Shown here: piece by piece, positions 1 through 6,625 of the stretch
Numbering within the stretch: the stretch's first letter is position 1
Layout of the letters: each line of letters starts with the position of its first letter
Source of the DNA: Frankia sp.
GTDB lineage: Bacteria > Actinomycetota > Actinomycetes > Frankiales > Frankiaceae
DNA: 11,080 nucleotides
Assembly: GCA_019689615.1 (NCBI GenBank)
Contig: JADGHD010000109.1
Coordinates: 1-11,080, forward strand
Direction of reading: 5' to 3'
Notes under the pieces: model-generated
Databases searched by the model: none
What the model saw: the letters and a program-made list of their open reading frames with translations, nothing else
What the model was told of the DNA's origin: nothing
Translations under genes and position numbers: made by a program

Positions 1-432
1 GCCGTCGGCGGCCGCCAGGGTCACCCGGTGGGTGGCCTGGAGGCCGCCGGGGACCTCCTCGACCGCGCGGACGAGCAGGCTGCCGCGGATCTCGCCGCCG
101 ACCGCCAGCGGCGCGGGGAAGCGCACCTCGCCGGTGCCGTAGTTGACGCCCATGCCGAAGCCCTGGACGTCGATCAGCCGGGGCAGCACGTGGTTCACCA
201 GCGAGAGCAGCAGCAGCTCCGGGACGGCCGGCTGGCCGCCTGCGGCGGTGGCGTCGCCAGCCCCGGCCGGGCGCCGGCCGGTGGCCGCGAGGAAGCTCGC
301 CACCTGCTCGGCACTGACCACGAACGCGGCGGTCGGCCCCAGCTCGCGGCCGGCCAGGGCGCGCAGCTCGTCCGGGCCGCTGACCACCAGGGGGCCGGAC
401 GACGCCGCGGTGGTCTGCTCGCTGACGCTCAT
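1..432 (-). CDS. MaoC-like hot-dog protein, C-terminus cut by window edge
   Basis: The ATG at 432 starts a frame open to the window edge, giving 144 residues with no stop, so the C-terminus is missing. The motif GMGVNYGTGEVRFPAPLAVG (about 93-112) is characteristic of MaoC / (R)-specific enoyl-CoA hydratase hot-dog folds, and EVPGGLQ (126-132) fits the next strand. The usual catalytic segment (GDxNxxH followed by AHG) should lie around 50-75. Here that stretch is ATGRRPAGAGDATAAGG followed by VPELLL, with no His and no matching Asp-His pair. The protein may therefore be a non-catalytic partner, as in heteromeric steroid hydratases where one hot-dog domain is degenerate, or have another role such as thioesterase. 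Its ATG overlaps the ipdC TGA (ATGA) and has a GGAGGT Shine-Dalgarno 6 nt upstream, so it is the fourth gene of the ipdABC operon. The fold is fairly secure; the function is not. Confidence 0.72.
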   Translation of the reverse strand, partial: MSVSEQTTAASSGPLVVSGPDELRALAGRELGPTAAFVVSAEQVASFLAATGRRPAGAGDATAAGGQPAVPELLLLSLVNHVLPRLIDVQGFGMGVNYGTGEVRFPAPLAVGGEIRGSLLVRAVEEVPGGLQATHRVTLAAADG

Positions 433-1541
433 CGGGTGACCTCCGCCACCGGGTCCGGCGCGGCGACGTCCCGGCCGGCGGGCCCGCCCAGGGCGGCGAG
501 GCGGTCCAGGGTCGCCTCGGCCTCGGCGACGATCCGGCTGATCAGCTCGGCGACCGACGGGACGTCGTCGATCAGCCCGACCACCTGGCCCGCGGTCATC
601 AGGCCCAGGTCGTCGCGGCCCTCGACCATCGACGCCCGCAGCAGCATCGGGGTGTTGGCGCTCATCAGCACCTGGCTCCACGACCGGCCGCCGTGGGCGC
701 GCTGCGCCCGGCCCTCCCGCAGCAGGCCGCGCCAGGTCGCGCCGGTGTGCCGGCGGAACGCCGCCGCGTTGCGGATGGCCCGCGGCAGCCGGGTCAGCGG
801 CCTGGCGTTCTCCAGCCCCTCGATGAGCTGGGTGCGCAGCACCCGGTGCGGCACCCCGTCGACCCGGGTGGTGACGACCGTGCCGTCCACGCCGGCGGCC
901 AGGTAGCGCGCCTTGACGTTGTCGGCGACCGTGCTGTCGCTGGTGAGCAGGAAGCGGGTGCCCATGCCGATGGCGGCCGCGCCGTAGGCGAGCGCCGCCA
1001 CCAGCCCGCGGCCGTCGAAGAAGCCGCCGGCGGCCACCACGGGGATGTCGACGGCGTCCACGACCTGCGGGACGAGCAGCGAGGTGGCCACCGAGCCGGT
1101 GTGCCCGCCGCCCTCGCCGCCCTGGACGAGCACCGCGTCCACGCCCCAGGAGGCGACCTTCTCGGCGTGCCGGCGCGCGCCGACGGACGGCATCGTGATG
1201 ATGCCGGCGTCCTTCAGCCGGGCGATCAGGTCCTTGCGGGGGGCGAGCGCGAACGACGCGACCTTCACGCCCTCCTTGATCATCAGGGCGACGCGCTCGT
1301 CGACGTCCTCGGCATCCGAGCGCAGGTTGACGCCGAAGGGGGCGTCCGTACGCTCCTTGACCGAGCGGATCGCGGCGGCGAGCTCGTCGAGCGTCATCGT
1401 CGCCGAGCCGATGACGCCCAGGCCGCCGGCGGCCGCGGTGGCCGCGGTCAGCCGGGCCCCGGACACCCAGCCCATCCCCGTCTGCACGATCGGGTAGCGC
1501 ACTCCGGTGAGCCTGGTGAACGCCGTCTCCAGTCGACTCAT
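429..1541 (-). CDS. ipdC: IpdC, nitronate-monooxygenase-like FMN enzyme of steroid C/D-ring catabolism
   Basis: This 370-residue TIM-barrel flavoprotein belongs to the 2-nitropropane dioxygenase / nitronate monooxygenase family. It shows the N-terminal YPIVQTGMGWVSG (16-28), the FMN phosphate/active-site loop QGGEGGGHTG (140-149, with the family His), PVVAAGGFFDGRG (167-179) and GMGTRFLLT (192-200). From memory it matches M. tuberculosis Rv3553 (IpdC) along its length, including SWSQVLMSANTPML (287-300). In that pathway IpdC is thought to introduce unsaturation into the C/D-ring hydroxy-indane CoA intermediate after HIP-CoA side-chain shortening, not to oxidise nitronates. The start is the ATG at 1541, with GGGAGGT about 6 nt upstream and a 4-nt ATGA overlap with the ipdB stop. 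The stop overlaps the next gene in the same way. The C-terminal 15-20 residues are an Ala/Pro-rich tail that may not be conserved. Confidence 0.9.
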   Translation of the reverse strand: MSRLETAFTRLTGVRYPIVQTGMGWVSGARLTAATAAAGGLGVIGSATMTLDELAAAIRSVKERTDAPFGVNLRSDAEDVDERVALMIKEGVKVASFALAPRKDLIARLKDAGIITMPSVGARRHAEKVASWGVDAVLVQGGEGGGHTGSVATSLLVPQVVDAVDIPVVAAGGFFDGRGLVAALAYGAAAIGMGTRFLLTSDSTVADNVKARYLAAGVDGTVVTTRVDGVPHRVLRTQLIEGLENARPLTRLPRAIRNAAAFRRHTGATWRGLLREGRAQRAHGGRSWSQVLMSANTPMLLRASMVEGRDDLGLMTAGQVVGLIDDVPSVAELISRIVAEAEATLDRLAALGGPAGRDVAAPDPVAEVTR

Positions 1542-2341
1542 GCGGGCACCTCCCGATAGCGCAGGCCCTTGGGGTCCAACAGGTCGAGCAGCTCGAGCTG
1601 GGCGGCGGACGGCTGCGGCGTCGTCGGCACCGCCGCGGCGCCGGCCTCCGGCAGGACCAGCGGGAAGCCGGTCGCGGCGAGCACCTCGTCGACGCTCACC
1701 CCCGGGTGCACCGAGGCCAGCCGCATCCGGTTGTCCGGGGTGTCGAAGTCCAGCACCGCCAGGTCGGTGACCACCCGGCCCAGCCTGTGGAAGCGGCTGG
1801 CGGCCGGGCCGGCGGCGCGGGCGCGGTCGTGGCCGACCCCGCAGACGACGTCCACCTTCTCGACGAACACCCGCGGCGAGTGCTTGGGCACCCAGTAGCT
1901 GGTGCGGTGGTTGACCGTGTTGCCCGGCGCCCCGCGGGTGCCGATGAGCTGGGCCTTGGGCCTGGCGTGCTGCCCGATCGCGGAGATGTTCATGTTGCCG
2001 TGGGCGTCGAGCTGCGACGGGATCATGATCACGTGCCGGCGCCCCGAGGCGACGACGTCGAACACCGCGCGGAACGGCAGCCAGCCCTCGACGACCGCGT
2101 CCGCCGGCGCCGGGCCGAGCGGCAGCGTGTCGGCCATCAGCATCGCCTCGCCGTCGGAGAGCAGCAGGTCGGGCGCGAATGAGCGGCGGGCCAGCCGCGC
2201 GCCGAGCGCCGGCGCGGTGCCGAAGGCGCTCGCCAGGATCTCCCCCTCGCCGCGGAACGCCTCGGCGCACGCCAGCGCGCACACGTCCGCCCGGCGGGCC
2301 ACCCGCGGTTGGGCCGTCCCTGTGGCCGTCGTGCCGCTCAC
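1538..2341 (-). CDS. ipdB: IpdB, beta subunit of the CoA-transferase-fold steroid ring-opening hydrolase
   Basis: 267 residues from a GTG at 2341 that overlaps the ipdA TGA (GTGA), with GGGAGG 7 nt upstream. The fold is that of the class I CoA-transferase beta subunit: RADVCALACAEAF (17-29), LLLSDGEAMLMAD (59-71), HGNMNISAIG (114-123), RGAPGNTVNHRTSYWV (136-151) and LDPKGLRYREV (255-265). These closely match remembered M. tuberculosis IpdB (Rv3552). In true transferases this subunit carries a catalytic Glu near the SDGE position; the local SDGEA arrangement is the IpdB type. IpdAB is established as a hydrolase that opens a steroid ring (COCHEA-CoA), not a CoA transferase. It should form a heteromer with IpdA, which fits the coupled translation. 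The longer open frame upstream runs antisense-like through ipdA and was not used as the start. Confidence 0.92.
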   Translation of the reverse strand: MSGTTATGTAQPRVARRADVCALACAEAFRGEGEILASAFGTAPALGARLARRSFAPDLLLSDGEAMLMADTLPLGPAPADAVVEGWLPFRAVFDVVASGRRHVIMIPSQLDAHGNMNISAIGQHARPKAQLIGTRGAPGNTVNHRTSYWVPKHSPRVFVEKVDVVCGVGHDRARAAGPAASRFHRLGRVVTDLAVLDFDTPDNRMRLASVHPGVSVDEVLAATGFPLVLPEAGAAAVPTTPQPSAAQLELLDLLDPKGLRYREVPA

Positions 2342-3204
2342 GCCAGCGCCTCCCGGTCCTCGCGCACTGCGCGCTGGTAGGTTGCCTCGTCCCCGGCGAG
2401 GTAGCGGTCGCGGAACGCCGGCCAGCCGGAGCCGTCGCCACCGGCCGCGGCCGCGTACGCCCGCTGGAACGCCTCGTCCCGGTCGTAGTCCGGCACGCAG
2501 CTCGTGAAATGCGCCCCGTTCGGGGTCTCCACGACCGCGTCGACCATCATCCGATTGATCCGCAGTGCCTGCACCGGACCTTCCTTCGTGAGCTCGGCCG
2601 TCTCCACGACCCGCTCGCACGACAGCACCCGGTGGCGGGCGGCCAGGCAGTACAGGTCGTCGAAGTACGGGTCCGGGCCGAGCAGCGCGGCGTTGCCGGC
2701 GGCGTCCGCCCGGTTGGCGTGCACGAACGCGACGTCGAGGGTCAGCGCCGGCATGGCGACGAGCTCCTCGCCGTCGGCATAGGGCGAGGTGACCGTGCGC
2801 AGGCCGGGGAACGTGGCCGGCACGTCGGAGCCAAGCCCCGCCCGGATCGGCAGGAACGGGAGCCGGTGCGCGGCGGCCAGCAGGCCCCACTGCAGCATGC
2901 CCTCGTCCAGCTCGGCGTACTCGATCTCGCCGCGCTGGCGGGCCGCCCGGAAGTGCGGCTCGAGCGCGATCGAGTCCAGCGACACGAAACCGCTGACCAG
3001 CTTGCGGATCTTGCCGGCCGCGGCGAGCAGGCCGACGTCGGGGCCGCCGTAGGTGACCACGGTCAGATCGGTGGCCGGGCCCCTGGCTAGCGCCCGGATC
3101 AGTGCCATCGGCTTGCGGCGTGAGCCCCAGCCGCCGATGCCGATCGTCATGCCGCTCTCGACGACGGCGACGGCGTCCTCGATCGAGGACAGCTTCGAAC
3201 CCAT
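2338..3204 (-). CDS. ipdA: IpdA, alpha subunit of the CoA-transferase-fold steroid ring-opening hydrolase
   Basis: 288 residues from the ATG at 3204, with GGAG about 7 nt upstream. Diagnostic segments are MTIGIGGWGSRRKPMALIRA (19-38), TDLTVVTYGGPDVGLL (45-60), GFVSLDS (72-78), AELDEGMLQWGL (97-108), RLPFLPIRAGLGSDVP and DPYFDDLY, followed by INRMMVDAVVETPNGAHFT. They agree closely with remembered M. tuberculosis IpdA (Rv3551), a protein of nearly the same length. The Glu in DEGM (E101) is conserved in IpdA proteins and lies in the region implicated in catalysis of the COCHEA-CoA ring-opening hydrolysis. This is the first gene of the ipdA-ipdB-ipdC-maoC-like operon. It is transcribed divergently from the SDR gene at 3446, with a KstR2-type operator about 125 bp upstream of the start. 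Loss of this enzyme in other actinobacteria blocks C/D-ring degradation. Confidence 0.93.
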   Translation of the reverse strand: MGSKLSSIEDAVAVVESGMTIGIGGWGSRRKPMALIRALARGPATDLTVVTYGGPDVGLLAAAGKIRKLVSGFVSLDSIALEPHFRAARQRGEIEYAELDEGMLQWGLLAAAHRLPFLPIRAGLGSDVPATFPGLRTVTSPYADGEELVAMPALTLDVAFVHANRADAAGNAALLGPDPYFDDLYCLAARHRVLSCERVVETAELTKEGPVQALRINRMMVDAVVETPNGAHFTSCVPDYDRDEAFQRAYAAAAGGDGSGWPAFRDRYLAGDEATYQRAVREDREALA

Positions 3205-3327
3205 CAGTGCTCCTGCGGGGACGTGGGCCGCTGGACGCACCCGGCGCGGCCACGGGGTCCGCGGCCCGCCGGCGCGCCGCGGCGCGGCCCGCCCGGGGTT
3301 GGCCAACGCCCAGCCGGGCGGCATGTA

Positions 3328-3341
3328 CACAAGCGCTTGCT
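3328..3341. promoter_or_regulatory. KstR2-type operator in the ipdA/SDR divergent region
   Basis: The bases CACAAGCGCTTGCT match the published KstR2 consensus AnCAAGnnCTTGnT at every fixed position except the first (C for A). The core CAAGCGCTTG is a perfect 10-bp palindrome, identical to the core of the site in front of kstR2. It lies between divergent genes of the KstR2 pathway, where an operator is expected. Confidence 0.85.
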
Positions 3342-3349
3342 TGGTCGGG

Positions 3350-3355
3350 TAAGTT
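3350..3355. promoter_or_regulatory. Symmetric -10-like hexamer (TAAGTT / TAACTT)
   Basis: Inside the palindrome GGTAAGTTACC, TAAGTT at 3350-3355 fits the actinobacterial TANNNT -10 pattern rightward, and TAACTT (3356-3351) fits it leftward. For the ipdA transcript the operator would lie just downstream of this box; for the SDR transcript it would lie upstream near -35. No good -35 accompanies either, so the call is tentative. Confidence 0.35.
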
Positions 3356-3445
3356 ACCAGCCCGTGATGACCGCCGCGACAAGTCGGAACGGGCCCCCGG
3401 TCGGCCCGCCCGGCGTCCGGTGACGACGAGGGGAAGGTGGCTGCC

Positions 3446-4408
3446 GTGAGCGAGGGAGCGCAGGAGGCGTCGCGGGTGCCGGAGGCGGGCCGGGACGCCC
3501 AGGGCGAGAGCGGGATCTGCGCCGGCCGGGTGGTGATCGTCACCGGTGCCGGCCGGGGGATCGGCCGCGAGCACGCGCTCGAGTTCGCCCGGCAGGGCGC
3601 CCGGGTCGTGGTCAACGACGTCGGGGTGGCCCGCGACGGCGCGTCCGCCGGCGAGCCGGTCGCGGCGGCGGTCGTCGAGGAGATCCGGGCGATGGGCGGC
3701 GACGCGGTGGTCAACACCGACGACGTCGCCGACTGGGCCGGGGCGAAGTCGCTGGTGCAGACCGCGCTCGACACGTTCGGCCGGCTCGACGTCCTGGTCA
3801 ACAACGCCGGGTTCGTGCGCGACCGTATGATCGTCTCGATGAGCGAGGAGGAGTGGGACGCGGTCGTGCGCGTCCACCTCAAGGGGCACGCGGCGCCGCT
3901 GCGGCACGCCGCCGCCTACTGGCGGGACGAGGCCAAGGCCGGGCGCCGCCCGAACGCCCGCGTGATCAACACCAGCTCCGGCGCCGGCCTGCAGGGCAGC
4001 GTCGGCCAGGGCAACTACGGCGCGGCCAAGGCCGGCATCGCCGCGCTCACCATCATCGCCGCGACCGAGCTGGCCCGGTACGGCGTCACGGTCAACGCGA
4101 TCGCGCCGTCCGCGCGGACCCGGATGACCGAGGGCGTGTTCGCCTCGATGGTCAGGCCGGAGTCCGGGTTCGACGCGATGGACCCGGCGAACATCGCCCC
4201 GCTCGTGGTGTGGCTCGGCAGCGAGCTGTCCGCGCACGTCACCGGCCAGGTGTTCGAGATCGAGGGTGGGCGGATCGCCGTGGCCTCCGGCTGGCGGCAC
4301 GGCACCCCGGTCGACAAGGGCGGCCGCTGGTCGCCCGCGGAGATCGGCCCCGTCGTCGACAAGCTCATCGCCGACGCGCCAACCCCCGAGCCGGTCTATG
4401 GCGCGTAG
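3446..4408 (+). CDS. MFE-2-like short-chain dehydrogenase of the steroid C/D-ring regulon (Rv3548c type)
   Basis: 320 residues of a classical SDR related to the 3-hydroxyacyl-CoA dehydrogenase domain of peroxisomal multifunctional enzyme type 2. Visible motifs are the NAD(P) loop TGAGRGIGREHAL (33-45), VNNAGFVRDRM (118-128), NTSSGAGLQGSVGQ (175-188) with the catalytic Ser, and Y191-x3-K195. It ends in TPEPVYGA, as such proteins often do. From memory it matches Rv3548c in the M. tuberculosis KstR2 regulon; a likely role is oxidation of a beta-hydroxyacyl-CoA during HIP-CoA side-chain shortening, but this is inferred. I chose the GTG at 3446 because GGGGAAGG (3430-3437) lies 8 nt upstream. The GTG at 3437, three codons earlier, would overlap that Shine-Dalgarno. 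The first ~26 residues are a charged extension before the Rossmann fold. Divergent from ipdA with a shared operator. Confidence 0.87.
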   Translation: MSEGAQEASRVPEAGRDAQGESGICAGRVVIVTGAGRGIGREHALEFARQGARVVVNDVGVARDGASAGEPVAAAVVEEIRAMGGDAVVNTDDVADWAGAKSLVQTALDTFGRLDVLVNNAGFVRDRMIVSMSEEEWDAVVRVHLKGHAAPLRHAAAYWRDEAKAGRRPNARVINTSSGAGLQGSVGQGNYGAAKAGIAALTIIAATELARYGVTVNAIAPSARTRMTEGVFASMVRPESGFDAMDPANIAPLVVWLGSELSAHVTGQVFEIEGGRIAVASGWRHGTPVDKGGRWSPAEIGPVVDKLIADAPTPEPVYGA

Positions 4409-4414
4409 CTCCCC

Positions 4415-4493
4415 AGGCGCCCTGCACCCCGGGCGCCCAGCACCCTAGGCGCCCTGCACCCTGGGCGCCAGCGCCCTGGGCGCTCAGCACCCC
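4415..4493. repeat. Three tandem GC-rich hairpins between the SDR and LLM genes
   Basis: Starting 7 nt after the SDR stop are two near-identical units (4415-4446 and 4447-4469 onward), each beginning AGGCGCCCTGCACCC. Each contains a 7-bp inverted repeat GGCGCCC/GGGCGCC with an 8-nt loop (stems 4416-4422/4431-4437 and 4448-4454/4463-4469). A third inverted repeat follows, AGCGCCC-T-GGGCGCT at 4470-4484. GGGCGCxCAGCACCC recurs at 4431-4445 and 4478-4492. There is no T-tract. The array could be a factor-independent-like terminator, an RNA-stability element between two co-oriented genes, or a small repeat family. Confidence 0.75.
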
Positions 4494-4623
4494 AGCCCGG
4501 CCAGCCCCAGCCGGCCCGCTCGCCCCACCCGGGGCAGGCGGACCCGGTCAGCGGCCACCCGGGACCATGCCCGACCTGTCCATCCCGACGAGGCGGGCCG
4601 CGGGGCCCGCGGAGGAGGCGACA

Positions 4624-5649
4624 ATGCTGTCCATCTTGCGGTTCAACTTCGCGGTCCCGGGGCTCGACCGGGGCGCGCTGGCCGCGTCCTACCAGGCCGG
4701 TGTGGAGATGGCCCGGTACGCCGACGAGGCGGGCTTCGCGATGATCTCCTTAGAGGAGCACCACGGCGCCGAGAACGGCTGGAGCCCGGCGCCGCTGGTC
4801 AACGCGGGCCTCGTGCTCGGCGCGACCCGGCGGGTGCACGTCATCATCCAGGCCCTGCTGGTGCCGCTGAACGACCCGCTGCGGGTGGCCGAGCAGCTCG
4901 CCGTGCTCGACCTGGCCAGCGGCGGGCGGATCACCGCGGTCGCCGGTCTTGGCTACCGGCCGCAGGAGTACGCCGACGCCGGGCTGGACTGGTCGAAGCG
5001 GGCCGCGCTGCTCGACGAGTGCCTCGACGCGATCACCTCGGCCTGGACCGGCGAGGAGTTCGAGTACCGCGGCCGGCGGCTGCGGGTGACCCCGATGCCC
5101 AGGAGCGCGCGGGCGCAGCTGCTGTGGGTGGGTGGCTCGGTGAAGGCCTCGGCGCGCCGCGCCGCCCGGCTCGGCCTGCCGCTGTGCCCGCCGAGCAACC
5201 TGCCGGAGCTGGAGGCCTACTACCACGCGCAGTGCGCGGCCCGGGGCACCTCGGGCTTCGTCGTCATGCCGCCGCCGGACCTGTCGCTGATCCACGTCGC
5301 CGAGGACCCGGACAAGGCGTGGGCCGAGATCGGCAAGCACTTCCTGCACGAGGCGACGCTGTACTCGTCCTGGCAGCCGCCGGGGCAGACCTCTGCCGCC
5401 CACTCGCACGCCACGACGCTGGAGGAGCTGCGCGCCGAGGGCCGCTACCGGATCCTCACCCCGCAGGAGTGCGTCGCCCGGGCCGTCGGCGACGGTGACA
5501 CCCCCGGCGCGCCGACCACCGTGCTGCACCCGCTGTGCGGCGGCATGCCGCCCGAGGAGGGCTGGAAGAGCCTGCGCCTCTACGTCGAGGAGGTGCTGCC
5601 GCGGGTGAGGGAGCTGCGGGAGGCGAAGGCCGCCGCGGCCCAGGCGTGA
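4624..5649 (+). CDS. LLM-class flavin-dependent oxidoreductase
   Basis: 341 residues of the luciferase-like monooxygenase (TIM-barrel, FMN or F420) superfamily. Family features include the N-terminal strand ILRFNFAVPG, then ARYADEAGFAMISLEEHHG (30-48), the ILV-rich barrel strand HVIIQALLVPLNDPLRVAEQ (72-91), LAVLDLASGGRITAVAGLGYRP (92-113, the typical DxxSGGR region) and LLWVGGSVKASARRAARLGL. The substrate cannot be read from sequence. I start at the ATG at 4624 because GGAGGAGG lies about 6 nt upstream; an in-frame ATG at 4567 would add 19 residues but lacks such a site. Residue 43 is a TTA leucine codon (4750-4752), the only one I noticed in the window's genes. The gene follows the SDR after 215 bp containing three hairpins, with no KstR2 motif, so its membership in the steroid regulon is uncertain. 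A steroid or acyl-CoA monooxygenase or reductase role is possible. Confidence 0.85.
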   Translation: MLSILRFNFAVPGLDRGALAASYQAGVEMARYADEAGFAMISLEEHHGAENGWSPAPLVNAGLVLGATRRVHVIIQALLVPLNDPLRVAEQLAVLDLASGGRITAVAGLGYRPQEYADAGLDWSKRAALLDECLDAITSAWTGEEFEYRGRRLRVTPMPRSARAQLLWVGGSVKASARRAARLGLPLCPPSNLPELEAYYHAQCAARGTSGFVVMPPPDLSLIHVAEDPDKAWAEIGKHFLHEATLYSSWQPPGQTSAAHSHATTLEELRAEGRYRILTPQECVARAVGDGDTPGAPTTVLHPLCGGMPPEEGWKSLRLYVEEVLPRVRELREAKAAAAQA

Positions 5650-5651
5650 CC

Positions 5652-5689
5652 GCCCGCCGGGCGCGGCGGCACCGCCTGGGCGGGCCGCC
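5652..5689. terminator. Possible bidirectional terminator between convergent genes
   Basis: The 48 bp between the convergent LLM gene and the secreted-protein gene contain GCCCG-C-CGGGC (5652-5662) and GGCGGC/GCCGCC (5665-5670 with 5684-5689, 13-nt loop). The location is where a shared terminator would sit. There is no T-run, and in DNA this GC-rich short stems are common by chance. Confidence 0.35.
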
Positions 5690-5697
5690 AGCCCGGC

Positions 5698-6429
5698 TCA
5701 GGCGACGGCGTAGCAGGCGCCGGGGTCGGGTTCGTCGGCGCACGGGTCCTGGTCGGCTGGCAGGCCCGCCGGCCAGGTGCCCGCGGCCGGGTTCGTCGCC
5801 GGGGCGTCGGCCGCGCCGTCTGGCGGGGTCATGACGCCGCCCGGCTGGCTCGTGCCGCCGACGGGCTTCGGCGTCTGCCCGCCGACGGCGGTCGGCGGTC
5901 CGATCAGACCCGGCATGTCCTGGGCCACCCCGGCGCCCGGCTCCGCTGGCGCGGGCAGCACCCGTGCCGGGAAGCCGAACGGCGGCCAGTAGGACAGGCC
6001 CCACGGGTAGATCGTGATCTGGATGACCGGCCCCGCCGGCCAGTAGCCGTAGCCGGGGTCGGGCAACGGCGTGGACGGCGGCTCGCCGTCGGGCGGCAGC
6101 CACGGCGAACTGGTCGCCCACAGCACGTCCGGACCGGCCGTCGGGGGCGGCTCGCCCAGCCAGACCGCGGTCCCGGCGGTCCCGTCGTCGACGGGGGCCG
6201 GCAGCAGACGCACCGGCCCAGCGGTCCCGTCGTCCTCCACGGGAGCCGGCAGCAGACGCACCGGCTCGGCGGTCGCCGGCGCTTCCGCCGTGTCCGCCGC
6301 TGCCGGCGCCGCCGCGGCCAGCCCCACCACCCCGAGCACGGCCGCGGCGATGCCGGCGCGCCCGACCATCCGCGCGGCGCGGGCCGCGAGCGCGCCGTGC
6401 GATCCCCTGTACTCACTCTCGGTAGTCAT
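5698..6429 (-). CDS. Secreted proline-rich protein of unknown function
   Basis: 243 residues from the ATG at 6429. The N-terminus looks like a Sec signal peptide: basic residues to R24, a hydrophobic stretch AGIAAAVLGVVGLAAAAP (25-42) and likely cleavage after APAAA (41-45). The mature part is Pro/Ala/Gly-rich. It carries two tandem copies of PVRLLPAPV(E)DDGTAG (56-71 and 72-86), then an aromatic patch GYGYWPAGPVIQITIYPWG and SYWPPFGFPARVLPAP, and ends in a two-cysteine tail DPCADEPDPGACYAVA. No catalytic or known binding domain is recognised. It lies convergent with the LLM gene, downstream of ipdF on the same strand with a 196-bp gap. There is no Shine-Dalgarno, but TACGCT (6443-6438) lies 8 nt before the ATG, suggesting a near-leaderless promoter of its own. 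The open frame extends upstream to about 6606, but that part is Arg/Ala-rich and lacks signal-peptide character. Confidence 0.72.
   Translation of the reverse strand: MTTESEYRGSHGALAARAARMVGRAGIAAAVLGVVGLAAAAPAAADTAEAPATAEPVRLLPAPVEDDGTAGPVRLLPAPVDDGTAGTAVWLGEPPPTAGPDVLWATSSPWLPPDGEPPSTPLPDPGYGYWPAGPVIQITIYPWGLSYWPPFGFPARVLPAPAEPGAGVAQDMPGLIGPPTAVGGQTPKPVGGTSQPGGVMTPPDGAADAPATNPAAGTWPAGLPADQDPCADEPDPGACYAVA
6176..6268. repeat. In-gene tandem duplication (45 + 48 bp)
   Basis: Two direct copies, 6176-6220 and 6221-6268, both begin GCGGTCCCGTCGTC and share a further block of about 21 identical bases (6197-6217 and 6245-6265). They encode the duplicated PVRLLPAPV(E)DDGTAG unit of the secreted protein and differ by one inserted codon. 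Near-identity at the DNA level points to a recent duplication by slippage. Confidence 0.85.
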
Positions 6430-6625
6430 CGCCACGCAGCGTAACCGCCATCGCGCGGCCTGCCGCTGACCGGCACGCCGACTCCGCACGGCCGGGAGCG
6501 CGGCCGCGCACGCCGCCCCGGGGCCGGGCCGAGACGCCGCGGCCCCGACGGGCGGGAAGCGCCGAGGTCGCCGAGCCCGACGCCGACGCGGACCGGCGCC
6601 GGCCACCCGGCCAGGCGCGGCGGCG

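Larger units (their letters stand above)
3205..3445. promoter_or_regulatory. Divergent promoter region between ipdA and the SDR gene
   Basis: 241 bp separate the two divergent starts. They contain the KstR2-type palindrome at 3328-3341 and a short palindrome GGTAAGTTACC (3348-3358) that reads as a -10-like hexamer on both strands (TAAGTT rightward, TAACTT leftward). There is also a GTTGGCCAAC palindrome at 3298-3307. No convincing -35 is visible for either direction. The half nearest ipdA is GC-rich with no clear reading frame. One operator could control both transcripts. Confidence 0.6.

Noticed and set aside
3298..3307. GTTGGCCAAC palindrome as a second KstR2 site
   Set aside because: It shares no CAAG/CTTG arms with the consensus and a 10-bp palindrome can occur by chance in this composition.
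1538..4300. A 920-codon minus-strand open frame running through ipdB, ipdA antisense frames and the SDR region
   Set aside because: Only the ipdB part has a recognisable fold. The upstream part is out of frame with ipdA and antisense to the SDR, with the Arg/Ala/Gly/Pro bias typical of shadow frames at very high GC.
4415..4493. CRISPR-like array
   Set aside because: Units are directly adjacent with no unique spacers and differ in length; better described as tandem hairpins.
3853..4623. Upstream extension of the LLM gene's frame through the SDR gene and hairpin array
   Set aside because: It overlaps the SDR gene in another frame and encodes Pro/Ala repeats. The ATG at 4624 has a strong Shine-Dalgarno.
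6430..6606. N-terminal extension of the secreted protein
   Set aside because: Arg/Ala-rich with no signal-peptide character; a -10-like TACGCT lies inside it just before the chosen ATG.
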